A stretch of DNA of 64,000 nucleotides, taken from contig NW_020312967.1 in the NCBI RefSeq assembly GCF_003265705.1, forward strand, positions 437,683 to 501,682, written 5' to 3'. The translations under genes were made by a program, and so were the position numbers. Source of the DNA: Callorhinus ursinus. Lineage: Eukaryota > Chordata > Mammalia > Carnivora > Otariidae. This document shows positions 11,366 through 23,583 of the stretch, one piece after another (position 1 is the stretch's first letter; every line of letters begins with the position of its first letter). The notes beneath the pieces were generated by a model, which saw only the letters and a list, made by a program, of their open reading frames with translations, ran no database searches and had not been told where the DNA came from.

Positions 11366-11959
11366 GGTAGACAGAGTGTGTATGAGGTTTATTTCCTGAG
11401 ACAGTCTTATCTTACCACTCAGTCCAGTGGAAATTTTGATAGGAGCAGCACAGAAGCCTGCTTGGAATATGGCCTATCTGGCCCTGTGTAGGAATTAGCC
11501 CCATGCCTTGATAGCAGACATTTAGGCGGCAAGATTGTCCATGGCGCTCTAAGTGAGAAGCCAGGTTGGTATTGCCACCATATCTCTGCCCACTGTGGGC
11601 CACTGTGGTTGTTTCTAGAAGTAAGATACTAATTTTCCATAATTCGCTGTAGATTTGCTCAAATAAATATACTGCCAACTGCACAATATTATCTAACTCT
11701 GTCAATGAGTTTATCTAGTAACGTACTCAACAAACCTATTATTGAAACAGAGTCATCATTTTTGTAATTTCATCTTTCCCACATTTAACTTCTTAGATAA
11801 AAAAAAATCACATAGGTGATGCTGCAGCTGTCTGTTGAGAGTGGACAGATTAATTATATTTGCCTGAGATACAGGCTGGACTCTGATTATGAAATATACT
11901 GAACAAATACCCAAATGAGCTCACTAGGTAAGGTTTACATGGAAACTGAAAAACGTGTG
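11366..11959. other. Unique non-coding DNA
   Basis: A 97-codon minus-strand frame at 11412-11705 shows no domain or splice context. Otherwise nothing is recognised. Confidence 0.4.
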
Positions 11960-12460
11960 AGTTGCCGAGGAGGTCACCGTCCTTTGGGATGTCTAGTGCA
12001 TGCAGAAAGCAATGTGTGACAGCATGGAACACGTCAGTTTATCCTCTGGTGAGGTCTGACCCAACAACTCATATATGCCAGCCTGTCACTCAGGACTGTG
12101 CTCGTGCTACTGGTATCTACATACGCTTGTATTTGAGAGCAGCAAAATGCTGGCTTTGAGTTTTAATAAGGCACACCTAATTTCCGCATACAAATTGCAG
12201 GTCAACCATGCTAGCATGTGGTGGGCGATTTCCATCTTATGTGCAAATTTGCTTTCCACAGACATTGCCTTCCAACAGGTTTCTGAGAAGCCCACGTAAC
12301 TGTAGTGTGTAGGATAGCTAATGAACAATTCTGCGATTAATAGATTAACTGCGGCCTCGTAACAGGCAAATCAGTGCCTCTCACCAGCATACACTCTGAC
12401 TGTCGGGTTTTATTTTCCTGTTACCAAAGTTCAACTTTGTACTGCAAAGGCAGTATGACC
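11960..12460. promoter_or_regulatory. Candidate conserved non-coding element (unproven)
   Basis: Repeat-free and compositionally even. It contains homeodomain-like TTAATAGATTAAC near 12337-12350 and a 'ggcaaatcagtg' word near 12364-12376. Four overlapping short frames on both strands argue against a single coding exon. I list it because it reads unlike the decayed repeats around it; conservation is not shown. Confidence 0.22.
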
Positions 12461-13989
12461 TGGCCCCCTATGGTAAGACTTCTTTTTGGTGAATCAAGCC
12501 TTGATTTCTCTGAGATGCTTTTTATATTATAATCCCTATTATGATAACCTGCTGAGCTAGTAGGTTGTGTGAATGCTCAGTACAGCTGTCCAGGAATGAT
12601 TACAAGATGAATAATTTTACCTCTTGGCAAAAGAGAAGCGTTCTCTCCATTTTCCCCATCCTTTTTGCCCCTCTCTCCTTGGCTGTACTCTTGGAGGCTC
12701 CTTTTCTCCTTCGCCCCAGGCATGGGTAATTATTCACATCACTGTTAAAGAAGAACTATGAGCTAAAGTTCAAGACCAAAATGATACTGGTGGACATCAT
12801 TTAGCTTCCCATTTGGAGTCCTTTCAAGTTTGTTTTTCTCTTGACTGCAGCTGCCCAGCATATGTGTGGTTCACCCGGCCACACAGCATTTCCTCTTTGA
12901 TGGGGACCATTTATAGTCAGGCTGTAGGTCTCTCCACATTTCCTTCCTTCCCAGCCTCTGCTGCTTTCTCTTCTTCGTCCCATTCTCTTTTTGTGTCCTC
13001 CATTCTTTTTCCTCTTGCACCTTCCCTGGTTGCAAATAGAAGCTGGAGCCTGGCTCCTCCAGGGTCAAACGCATAATGTAATGGCTTACCTCCTGTTTGA
13101 TTTCAGCCCTGGTCCCTGGGGGGACACCACGTTATTGTTGTGGCCCAGCTTTGTAGCTCCACAGGCTAATGGATCAATTCAGCCTTCAAAGCATCCTATG
13201 GCCTGTCGATATGAAATTCTAGCAATTACTGAAGTGGGAAGGCTGAGAAGCGGCTGAAAAACATTCCCTATTGATCACTCTAGAGTATGATGAACTTGTT
13301 TAAGAAAAATTGATCTGACACATTGATTTTTTTTTATCAGAGAATCTCATGAATGCAATTTAAGTCACAATATTTCTTGCCTTGCAGAGTGTTTTCTTCA
13401 TCAAGAAACTGTGAGGCAAGCCAGCCAATGAGAGATACTGAGAAGAGTTGCAAAGCTTCCCACCCCTTGCTTGGTCCATCATGAAAGGGAAACTGTTTCT
13501 ATGTTAAACTGGTTTTTAAATGTAAGGTCTCTTTTGTGCTTGATGCTTTTTATCCTCTCGTAAACCTTCTTAACCAATATTCCCTTCCTCCCAGGCCCTC
13601 AGGTCCTCTTCACCTTCTAACTGGAAGTTTTTGTTGGAGGAGCAGGCCCTCGGATACAGCATATGCTTTCTCAGTTATTGCATGGAGATTAGGTTTTGGA
13701 AAATGAGAATCTTTATTATGGCCAAAGGTAGCTCTGTCCCTTGACATATCCAAAACCACTTGGACAGTGATGATGATAGATTGCAAACCCTGGAGCCATT
13801 CACTCTCTGAACAGTGTCACACCTGCAGCACATGCTCGGACAGCTGCTCTCTCAGCCAGAACTGAACCAGGGACTTGAAGAGGTGCCAGAAATCCTTCCC
13901 TACTTCTGAGTACCGCTCACCATGCATCTCTATTGGGTGACCCTTTCCCTTCTGCCTTACTCTGACCTGGCATTCTCCTAGGGAGTAGA
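12461..13989. other. Unique non-coding DNA
   Basis: No gene or repeat family recognised. Frames at 12813-13076 and 12991-13257 (plus) overlap each other and minus-strand frames, and are Ser/Pro/Phe-rich without domains. Confidence 0.4.
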
Positions 13990-14168
13990 TTACTAGTTTC
14001 CAGACTTAGGTGATCATCTGCATCACTTTGGGAGTTTCCAAAAATACAGATTCTTGGACCTTATTCCAGACCTGTTGAAACAGAATCAAGGAGTAGAGCC
14101 GAGGAAATTATAATTAAAAAGCTCCCTGTTTGAGTCCATTGACCAGCCATGTTTGGAAACCCCTGGAT
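13990..14168 (+). mobile_element. MER20/MER5-like DNA-transposon fossil
   Basis: 'atcatctgcatcactttgggagtttccaaaaatacagattcttggacc' and '...gaatcaaggagtagagccgagg' lead to a 'tttggaaacccctgg' terminus, as in MER20-like hAT elements. Non-coding. Confidence 0.5.
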
Positions 14169-14179
14169 TAGATAACAGA

Positions 14180-14205
14180 GGTGTGTGTGTGTGGGGGGGG
14201 GAGGT
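14180..14205. repeat. (GT)n/G-run low-complexity
   Basis: A short TG array running straight into eight consecutive G. It lies just outside the MER20-like element's right end. Confidence 0.75.
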
Positions 14206-15059
14206 AAAGAAAGACTTATTTAGAAGCATGAGAGGAGAAAGTTGCCAAAAGAAAAAGTGCAATATGTAGTTCATCCTTTTAGAATTCCTTATTAGCACTT
14301 TGAATTTGAATGTGTATGTACAAGAATTGGTTGATCAGAGGAAGCTAGCTGACACTAAGTCCAAGAGAATAAGACAGAAAGGATGGAGCAGTTTCCAGAG
14401 AGAGTTGTACTGGGGGTAGAGAAGAGCACAGGGAACAAATTTGGCACACTTCAGTGTTGGGTCAAAAAGAAACTCTTTGGGCAGGGCTTCAAGACTGTGT
14501 CACAAAGGCAAAAAGATACCTATGTCTAAAAGTTCTGACGGCTCACTCACACTAAAGCGTACACCCAGCTTCTCTGATGTGAATAAAAGAAACTAGTTTC
14601 CCTGCCATCTAAAAGATTGTGTGAAAGTGAAGAACCGTACCCAGACCTTTCAACACAAGAATTCAGGAGCTGTGTCTTTAATAACTTTGTCAAGCCTCAC
14701 AGAGAAAGTTCTAAAGTGGTTGACCCACAAGAGAAATGCAGGTTGCCTATTCAAGAATACATCCAGGAAATCTGTTCCCAAATGATTTTCCATTCCATTA
14801 TCTCAAAGACCCGCTTTCAAGGGTGAAATTTTTAAGCAACTTTACTGTTTGCTTGGTGAGTTTGAATAAGCTGAGAGGTGGGTCAAAAGAATCTTCTGCA
14901 AGTCATTTAGATTGGCGATGTTCATGTACTTGGAAAATAATCTAAGTTTTAGTGCAGTCTAGTAAATTCAACTTTTAACCATTTAATTCTTACCAGTTGT
15001 TACCTTTTTCTTGGGGCTCCTGGTAGCCTATACAAGTAGACTATATAATTTGCCACAGT
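14206..15059. other. Unique non-coding DNA
   Basis: Two overlapping 69-codon plus-strand frames at 14617-14945 have no recognisable domain. No repeats are recognised. Confidence 0.4.
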
Positions 15060-15235
15060 TGTTCTCATTCTTGACTGTACTTTATAATCCTCTGGGAGCT
15101 TTAACTAGTACTCAGGCCTGCGCCCGCCCCCAGAGATCCTGACTTAATAGGTCTGAGGTTAGGTCTGAGCATTCCTGTGAAAGCTCCCCAGGTGATTCTC
15201 GGTTGTGGACAAATTCGAGAACCGCTAGGTCTATT
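15060..15235 (+). mobile_element. MER20-like hAT fossil
   Basis: 'ttctcattcttgactgtactttataatcctctgggagctttaac' and 'agagatcctgacttaataggtctgag' lead to the 3' part 'aagctccccaggtgattctcggttgtgg...gagaaccgct', in the order expected for MER20. The near-inverted termini (ttctcattcttg / gagaaccg) are visible. Confidence 0.65.
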
Positions 15236-16792
15236 TTGATTCAAAGATAGCAAACTGAAATTCTTCCAGAGTTCAAAATATTTCTTTTTACTTTTCTGCC
15301 TGCACACTTCTGGACTTCTGGAGAAGACAATACACAGCAGAGAAAGGAGGTACCTTCTGTTTGCCAAATTTGTGAGGAAAACAAAGGTCTCCTGTTTCAA
15401 GTACTTCTCAGATAGCATGTGGGCTCTCCTCAATACACGGCTCTGCTTTCAGCAAAATTGTTAATTATAGATCATAATAAGCTGTTAGGAGCAAAACACA
15501 CACATAATTTGAAAGTGAAATGAGGCACAGTACATAGATAAAGCAATTGTTTGTTTAAGAGGTGATTAGCAGCAGCAAAACAAGCAAACTGATCCTTGAA
15601 CCTGAAAGAAATTACACCCATTTGGAATTGTTATACTCTCTGGTTATTTGTGCATTGCAACCTAATGCAAAGGTGCTCGTCTGTCGCTGTCAGTTTTCTT
15701 TTTTCTCTGTGTGTGATGTAGGGAAGGTACGGTCTATGCCATCTTAGAACTAAGATGATATTAAAAGAATAGCCTGTCAGGAGGAATAAAGAAAGGGAAG
15801 TGTCTTGGTTTCTCAAAGGAGCACAACTGAGATTTAAACTGTTCTGAGCTATGATAAATTATAAGGCTTTAAAACCACTGTGATCACTGAATGAACAAAA
15901 CAGTTTGCCTTGGGTAATTATGCCTTTTTGGTCTCCTTCACTTTCAAGTTATTGTCCCCTTGTAAATGTTACACTGTGGCACTGTGTGCTGTGTCAAAGA
16001 GTGTTAATCTCAGTGTGAAACGCTGGGCTTGTCTTTAAGAGTAAGTGAGCCCAGAAATATTCTCAACTCAGACCAACTTAGATGAAAACACTAGCAGCAC
16101 TCGAACATGACATTTGGTGACAAGAGTTTCTAACTTGCAGCTCCACCTGGGGTAAGGTGAGGCAGGGTTTGGAGTTTCATCCGCGGATTTCACACAGGAG
16201 TGTTACGCGAACAGAGCAGTCTCCTGGGCTCAGCCTCGGCCCTGGAAGTTCCCAGGATGGCAACTTCACATGGAAAGATGCCAGTTACTGAATAAGGGCA
16301 TACAGGCTGAGGATAAATAAGCATGTTATTAGGCGAGATTGCAGTGCTCAAGATGGGAGGGTTAATAAGCAGCTAAGGTTCACAGGAAATCCTTAGCTTT
16401 TTGTTGCCTGAAAATGCATTCCGATTTTGCAGCTTGCTGCTTGGTAAAGTTGAGGAAGGGCTTAATTGGGACTTCTCAGAGGCAACACAGTTCAGAGCCC
16501 ACGGTCCAGTCCCAAGAACCCTATCTAATTCTAAGATTGGCAGCAGAATGTGAGGCTGTTCAGTGTGCCTCATCTGGTATTGTTGTCTTTAAAAGTCCCA
16601 ACAAGAAAGCCTCTATTTCATGTGTTGAGTGAGAAAGTGGAGGCAACAGGCAATTTTGGTGCTGCCAGATTGTTAGATTGCCTGGCCTATTTGGGTTAAT
16701 GTTCTGTTGTGTTCAGGGGCAGAGCCTGCAACTTTCCATTTCCTCAGAGATAACAAAGTCAGTGTGATTACATGCTTGGAGAAGTCATATTA
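15236..16792. other. Unique, repeat-poor DNA
   Basis: No transposable element recognised. GC content is somewhat higher around 16150-16260, with an isolated CCGCGG at about 16181-16186 but no CpG island. The short frames overlap on both strands. This is part of the SINEC-free domain. Confidence 0.4.
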
Positions 16793-17015
16793 GTGATAAG
16801 AGCTAACATGTATTGAGCAATTACTTTGTGCCAGGCATCATTCTACCTCCATCACATGTCTTAACTTCCTCTAACCTTGACAAGTATCCTGTGAGGCAGG
16901 TACTTTCATTCTCTCCATTTTATGAAAGAGGAGAAGGAGGCAGGAGTGCTTGGTGACCTTGCCCAAGGACACGGATAATGGAGCTGAATTAGGACCAGGC
17001 GATCCAACTCCAGAG
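16793..17015 (+). repeat. MIR SINE
   Basis: Nearly complete: 'agagctaacatgtattgagcaattactttgtgccaggcatcattctac', then 'tgtgaggcaggtactttcattctc', 'ccattttatgaaagaggagaagg', 'ttgcccaaggacac' and 'ggagctgaattaggaccaggcg', all in canonical MIR order. Confidence 0.8.
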
Positions 17016-19604
17016 TACTCAGAATGGACCACTAAATATACAGCTTCAAAGATACAAGCATAGATTGTTGCTGCCCAAACTCCCTGGGGCAGCATTTAGG
17101 CCTGGTTCACCCACCTGCCCATCTCCTCCCCCAGCTTTCTCACACCCCCAGGAGTCCCCAGGACCTAGTGCATGTACAAACACAAGTGCACCCATCTCCC
17201 CTTCTGGCCCCTGCAGGAGGCTCCCAAGTCCATGTTTCAGAAAGTTAGTCTTTATCTGACCTTGTGCCTTTGTGTAGTTTGGTTTGTAAAACGCTGGGAT
17301 TTATGAAATTGCTTTGAAGCAAAGGACTTCAGGGAGAATCTGTTGATGGTGTCTGTTGTAACTTCCGTGGATGATGTCAGAATGCATCCTCTCTAAAGAA
17401 CTGTGCACGAGCCTCCTGCTAGTTGTAAAGAATACGGCAGACCAGGGGATTTTAAAATCCTAGTGAGATTGCAGCTGGGGCTGCAAATATATAACCTGAA
17501 AGGCAGGGAGACAAAATGAAGTCTGATAGAGATGCATGGATATATGAGAGAGGCCAGCAAGCCTATAAATGGAATTGGACTTTGGAATTAGTTGTGGTGA
17601 TGGACTTGTCAGCCTGCATGTTTTATGCAACCTAATTGGCTACATTCAGGATTGCATACATATTTGCCCTCTGTGAGATTGGTCAGCCTAGGCTGATTAT
17701 TTTGATTCAGACCTTCTGAGGTTTGCTCCTGGGGTGGCCTGCTGCTGCTGGCTCTCCTTTTGCTGCCCTCATGGAGGGAGGGAGCGGGTCTCACTCCTGA
17801 AAGTACAGTGGCCTGGTTCACCTGGGAGACCAGGTCTCCCTCTCCTTCACCATCTAGGGCTCTCAATATCCCCTCCCCTAAGTCTTCCTCTGTAGCTTGT
17901 TTTGAATCTACTGTGCCTCCTCCCACTTCCTCCTGTTACTAATGAGGCACTCTGGGTGAGGGACTGTGACATCTCGGGGCCTCGGGAGTAGCAGAAAAAA
18001 CTGTAGGTCTGTCCACAGAGGAGTCCCATGACACTGACCATTTATCTGGTGACCATGTGGGCCCAATAAACAAAGCAAATCTGTCCGGTTCTCCCTCCCT
18101 CTGTGGCTTTTGGGCCTGTGCGTTTGCATTTCCCAGGACAGTTGCAGGAGACACCAAAACTTGTCTTCATTACGGCTCTGACTCATAACCCAATTAATGG
18201 TGTCAAGACGTGAAACATGGTCCCCAAGCCCAGCTGTCTTTTGAAAGCAAGTCCCAGCCTGTTCAGAGCAGTAATGAATTGTGCTCCAGAGAGGGTGGCT
18301 CCAAATCTGTCCCACTAGCCAAAAGCAAAGGGGAGTGTGGTGTTCCAGAAAGGCAGTGTGCAGTGTCAGCTCTCAGTTTTGGGGCTTGAATGCACTTGGT
18401 CTCAGAAACAAGTGAGAGGGCCAGTGGGCCAGTGCGAGGAGGAGAAAAAGTTGTCCCATGCTGGCCCTGACTTCAAAGAAAGGCCGTCTGTCTCATCGGC
18501 CCTGGATTTCTCCAGTTTAAGGCATACAGATCTGTCACCCCGTGGTCGGAGTTTCTTTAGGGAGACTCTTCCTTTCACATGGGGGCTTGTACATGGGCTG
18601 TATACTTTGGGCCCTTCCTTACAACACTGGTTTGTGTTCGCAAGGCCAGCACCACAGGACCATTTCCCAACTTCCATAATAGAGGTTATTTTGTGAGCTC
18701 AGACATGCTAATTTTCAGAATGGGGTGTGCTGGAAAGGGCTCTCAGCAAGACCAGGGCTTACTGTTCCTTCAGACACCTGCCTGAATGCACATAATTTTA
18801 AAAACAGGCTTCCTGTGACTGAGTGGTAATGCTTCTTTCTAGGAAGCCATTTACTTCTTTCTGAAAAAAATCAGACCTCTTTACGAAGCAAATGCAGAGC
18901 CCTTTTATAATACGGAGGAGAGCTGCCATTTAGTGCCACGGTGTCAGACTTGATGAGAGAGCTCTGTTATCTTGTCCCTGATGCTCACAGCGACACTTCC
19001 AGTGGGCAACTGTGCCCCCATTTCTCAAGTGAGCACTGTTTTTCATTTTGAAGGAAGCAGGGTGAGAGAGGAACGTGGACGTGCTCTGCCTTGGAAAGGA
19101 GACGGGAACTCCTGGGTTTGCAGTTAAAAGCCCATCTCTTCTTACTACTTTCTCACCCTCTCTGAGTTGCGGTGGGACTTTTAGTATCCCAAGGGGTCTG
19201 AACCTCATTTTGTGTCTGTAGGAGACAAGGCGGGATTTCTAGGAGGGTGGGTCTTCCAGGGGGAGGTTCAGAGGGGAGAGAGAGACTGCAGTGACATCAC
19301 CCCAACACCTGCAGGATCTCAGGTCTTCTTCAGTGACCCTCCCCCTGGTGCGGACTGAACCCAGCTTTCCCTGGTTTATGGGCTCCTGACAAGATGACAG
19401 CCTGTGGTGACAAGAGAGGCAGTTGAATGCCCAGCCCCCGCCTTTCCCCAGGGATGCCTTTCTTCTGTTGCAGCCAAATGCTTCTCAGTTGAGAGCTCAG
19501 GAAACAAAACAGTCTTTGTTGCTTAAACTGAAATCATTCCCATGGCTGATTGTCCCAGTGGTCTTGTTGTTAACAATGCTTCCTCCTCCTCCTCCTGCTT
19601 CCCG
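17016..19604. other. Unique, repeat-poor DNA
   Basis: No transposon is recognised in about 2.6 kb. Frames of 105-135 codons occur at 17609-17926 and 17908-18315 (minus) and 18337-18696 (plus). All overlap frames on the other strand, are Cys/Trp/Pro-rich and lack domains, so I treat them as chance frames in stop-poor, GC-richer DNA. 17270-17660 reads smoothly and may be constrained. Confidence 0.4.
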
Positions 19605-19628
19605 CCCCCCCCCCCCCCCCCCCGCCGC
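19583..19628. repeat. (CCT)n and 19-bp poly-C tract
   Basis: A CCT repeat followed by 19 consecutive C at 19605-19623 and then GCCGC. The minus strand is therefore a long G run next to GGA-type repeats, a setting where G-quadruplex or slipped structures can form. Confidence 0.85.
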
Positions 19629-21994
19629 TTTCTCTGCCCCACCCACGCCTCGCCCTCTATAATTCTTAGTCATTATCCTTCTGAAACATGACAAACCTAA
19701 CAGAATCCTGCCAAAGCTAGTGGCCCTAGGGAGTTAGTACAAAAACTAAAACAAGAGCCAAACTCATTTGGAAAGGTTTGGGTTTCATGGGAATGGTTTG
19801 GTGCAGTGAGAAGGAGAGAAGCCGGGAGGCTGCCCAGTTGGTTGTCTCCTGGGAGGGTTGCCAGGGAGCGGAGCCATAACTGGGTTAGTGAATGTTCACC
19901 TACTTATATTGTGGATGTCTCTGGGAATTTGAGGAGCACACACCACACAAGATTTGGGTTCACAGTTGGGTTTTTCTGAGTGCTCAGTCCAAGGGCTATT
20001 GCTCTGTACACTCCGACTTCCTTCCACTGGCTTCATCTATTTTAGTTATAAACCCAATGGATACTTGCAGTTAGGAGATGTGACCATGTCATTTATTGTC
20101 TTCATTGGAACACTTTTGAGAGGGACAGAGGCACTGTTAGTAACTATACTAGGACGACATGCATCATCATTCAAGATGGTCCCAGGCAAACTGGGATGTA
20201 GTATCTCCCTTCTCTTGTCATGGAGTTTGGTGGCAAGATCCAGGACTGGAAAGTGGGTTTTATTACAAACTACTTAGAATCTCTGTGGGGACTCTTAGCT
20301 TACCCAACTGTAAAAATAAAAGAATCGGACTATCTTCAGTGATTCCTTGGGTGCTGGTGTTCTGAATCCTGTTGGTTAAATCAATGCATCTACTCAAATA
20401 TCTGGAGGGGGAAAAAGGCACTTGGACTTGTGAGAATAATGTGGTGCAAAAAACCTGGGAATATATGAGGATTTTTCCTTTTCTGAAAGAACAGGGCAAT
20501 ACTTTTGTGAAGCGTCACCTTGTTCCAAGTTACTGACCATGGTGTTGAGTACTAATCATGCAGGGAGTTTACACAGGGCTTTCATGGGAGCATCTGAGAG
20601 GGGAGGCATTCTCTGTCTCAAGGGCCTAGCCTCTCAATTATATGGAAAAAACAAGCCTGCATTTGAAGATAACCCTAGCCGGGAAGGCACAGAAATCCCA
20701 GAGCTCTTTGAGGTCCAGGTGTAGGGATAATTTGGGAGAGATTCTGGCATTAGGATTTCCCCAGTCACCTTGTACATCTTGAGCAAGCAGGAACCAGAAA
20801 TATGAAAGATAGTGAGGGGCTCATGGGCAGGTGAAAATGAGTTTGGTGCAGAGAGCACCAGATCCTGGGATAGGCATATTCGCGGTTATTCTGGGTCCGC
20901 CATTGATTTTCAGGATGTCCACAGGCAGATCCTTTTCGCTTCTTTTAGAGGTTTCATTTTCTCTTGCCATTCACGCTGAATGAGAATTGAGACCAGAACA
21001 TTGTAAATGGCTCAGCCACTCTGTGTTTTGACATTAAAGGGCACACAGTGAGGCAGGCAGCGGGGTGGAGAAAAAGCAGTGATCCGAGAGTGAGGAGGAC
21101 ACTGTTCCAGACACTGGCCCGCACTCAGTCTGGATGAACTGGCCCAGTCTTTTTGCTCTAGAAATCTCTGTGTTCTCATCAGAGTGTTTTGTTTTGTTTT
21201 GTTTCTTTGTTTCTTAAATCAAAGGAATCCTTTAAAATAGAAGCAATCTTAGAGTTCCCCCAATACAAAAAAATACAGAATATGTATATATTTTATATAT
21301 GTATATATATAGAAATAACTTTGTAAGCCCAAGATGGAGCAGCTCCTGCCCAGTGTGCCATGCCAGCAGACCAAAACTTAGATAGCTTTCCTGTCCCTGA
21401 AAATGCTCTGATCCACCAGAAATGCAGCATCTCCAGTCACCCAGTTCCCAAAAGCCAAGCCAACTCTGGGCTTTTTGCTTACTTCCTTGCCCCTTATTCT
21501 TTACCCCCCCCCCAAAAAACGGTCCTGCCTTCTGCTACATGTTGCAGTTCTCTGGACCCTTAGGAATGGAGACTGCCCTCTTCATGAAGTGTTAAATACA
21601 GTTTGTTTGTGTCAGCTGAATTGTCTTCTTGAATCATTATAACATATCTGTATAGCTGTTTCAATTGCAGAGGTGTCAGGACCTGGACTGGTTGCCTGGC
21701 GGACTAGCACCAGCTCTGTCTGCCCCCTGGCAGCCCACACAGCACCCTGAGGCACTTCCTCAGGTTGGCTTCCACTGGCCCTGAGGTTGGGGTGAATTTT
21801 TAAAAGGTGCCACGCTCCAGTCTATGCAGCTTCTGCACCAGGTATTGGCACAGAGCAAGGGCTAGGTGGAAGCCCCTTCTCTCCCGTGGGTGTGTGCAAA
21901 TTGCCCATGGCCTGCCCACTGACCCCTAGCACTTGAAAACCATTGAACACTTCTCTAACACACTCCTTCTGGAATTTGGTCCTCTGTGTCATAG
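19629..21994. other. Unique, repeat-poor DNA
   Basis: No gene is recognised. 20270-20345 vaguely recalls MIR. A GTTTT-type run lies near 21188-21212, an ATAT/GTATA tract at 21280-21313 and a 10-bp C run at 21504-21513. A 107-codon frame at 19954-20277 has no domain. Confidence 0.4.
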
Positions 21995-22274
21995 ACATGG
22001 CTTTCTGGATTAAGGACTGGAGCCTGGAGTGTGGTCAACCCCTGGAGTTATCCGATGAAAACAAGGGGCCAGAGACCAAGCGCTTGCCAATCAAGAAGTC
22101 TGGCTCAGTGTCGGGGCCACCTCTAGAGACATCCACTCAGCCTCTAAGCCAGCCATCCCAGCTCTCTGGCTGCCAGATCTGCTGTTCCCTCGGCAATGCT
22201 GGTGCTCGATTTGATTGTTTACCCAAGCGGGTTATCCGGGACTGTGAAATACGATTCTTGAAGGCTGGAGTGAA
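21995..22274 (+). other. Speculative exon-like open frame
   Basis: An open frame with stops only at 22276-22278 begins with ATG at 21997. It sits between an acceptor-like 'tcctctgtgtcatag' ending at 21994 and a donor-like GTGAGT starting at 22275. The predicted peptide (about 92 residues in the exon) is hydrophilic, Ser/Pro-rich in the middle, with Cys-rich 'CQICC', and matches no family I know. It lacks an obvious partner exon nearby. A chance frame is the simpler explanation. Confidence 0.15.
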
Positions 22275-22280
22275 GTGAGT

Positions 22281-22904
22281 GGCCCTCAGGGACCAGACAC
22301 CTTGGGTTGTAAATCAATCTTCGCCATACAGACGCTCTGGCGGTTAGACATTACAAGGTGAGGAGTGGCCCCCTTGTGGGACACCCTGCAGTGATTGCCA
22401 TGTTAGCCGAGAAGATTGTGTTACTGGAAATGCTCAGATGGAAGATACAGAATTCCCTCTTGGGACTGTGTTTTGGACACATGGGAGCATCTGTTAACAG
22501 GAAATGAGTATAGCTGGGCACTGGGAATGATTTGAGGAGTAGCTTTTTTCTTTTTTTGTATGGAAAGACAGATGCTTGCATAAAATATATTTCTTGATAA
22601 TTCTGTTCAATGCTTAAGAAAACAAACAACCCGAAACCTACCCATCAGGAAGTGGTGCATGCTTTGTAACTCGTTGAATCTCCTTTGTGTTCTAGCACAC
22701 AGAATAATTATGTCTCCTAAAATTTCATTTTTTGGATGATTTCTAAACAGTCAGCTAATTCGTTTGCTGTATGTTTGAGTTATACTGGGGAAGAGTCGGC
22801 AAGTGACTGAAGTTAATGAACTGATAAGGCCAGAGACTGTCCCATGATCATATCTGAGAAAATCCAGACTCCATATGTGTTGATCTAGTGGTGAACTTAA
22901 GTTT
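22281..22904. other. Unique non-coding DNA
   Basis: No gene or repeat recognised. Confidence 0.4.
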
Positions 22905-23055
22905 TTCAGTTTGGGAAGATGAAAAAGTTCTGGAGATGGATGGTGGTGATGATGGCACAGCAATGTGAATGTATTTAATACCACTGAATTGTACACTTAG
23001 AAATGGTTAAAAAAAGCAAATGTTAACCTCTGTGTATTTTACATTTAGAAAATGA
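22905..23055 (+). repeat. L1 3'-UTR-type fragment (L1M class)
   Basis: 'agatgaaaaagttctggagatggatggtggtgatgatggcacagcaatgtgaatgtatttaataccactgaattgtacacttagaaatggtt' is a widely dispersed LINE-type 3' end. It carries no coding sequence. Confidence 0.6.
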
Positions 23056-23583
23056 AAATTTATAAAAACCTCAGTCTTCATTTTTATTTTTAGGCTTTGC
23101 TTACTCCAAACCAAAGGTAGTTTGGTTTTGTTTTTAGATTCTTGACCCATGAGGATCTGGCATATTTCATATCTCCCCAGACTCTTCCGCTCACTTGTGA
23201 GTCTCAAGCTCCCAAATGTTAATTCTCATTCCTCTGTCACATGATTCCTGCTCAGCCGTTTCAAGTCCCAGGGAGCAAAATAAAAAGCAGGCAATGCTTC
23301 CATTGCAGAAATCCTATAAAAGCCAGTGCTGTGAGGGCCCTGCAAAGATTTCAAAATCTGTGTTTACTTTGGCCAAGCATCCCAAATTTGGAATGCTAGG
23401 AGCTTCTAACAAATTCTTGCCACTCACCAGTTCATGCCTTATTTACCTGTCTTCCTGCCTCTGAATCCTTCATTCAATACATGTTCATCACGTCCTGCAG
23501 TGTTGAAGGCACCATGTTCAGTGCTTTGAGAAGTATCAGACTGACCTACCCTCAAGATAGAGGCACTAGAGGTAATATACCTT
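23056..23583. other. Unique non-coding DNA
   Basis: No gene or repeat recognised. It is the right end of the SINEC-free interval. Confidence 0.4.

Noticed and set aside
17609..18696. Several open frames of 105-135 codons on both strands
   Set aside because: They overlap in multiple frames and strands, lack domains, start context and splice sites, and lie in GC-richer DNA where stops are rarer.
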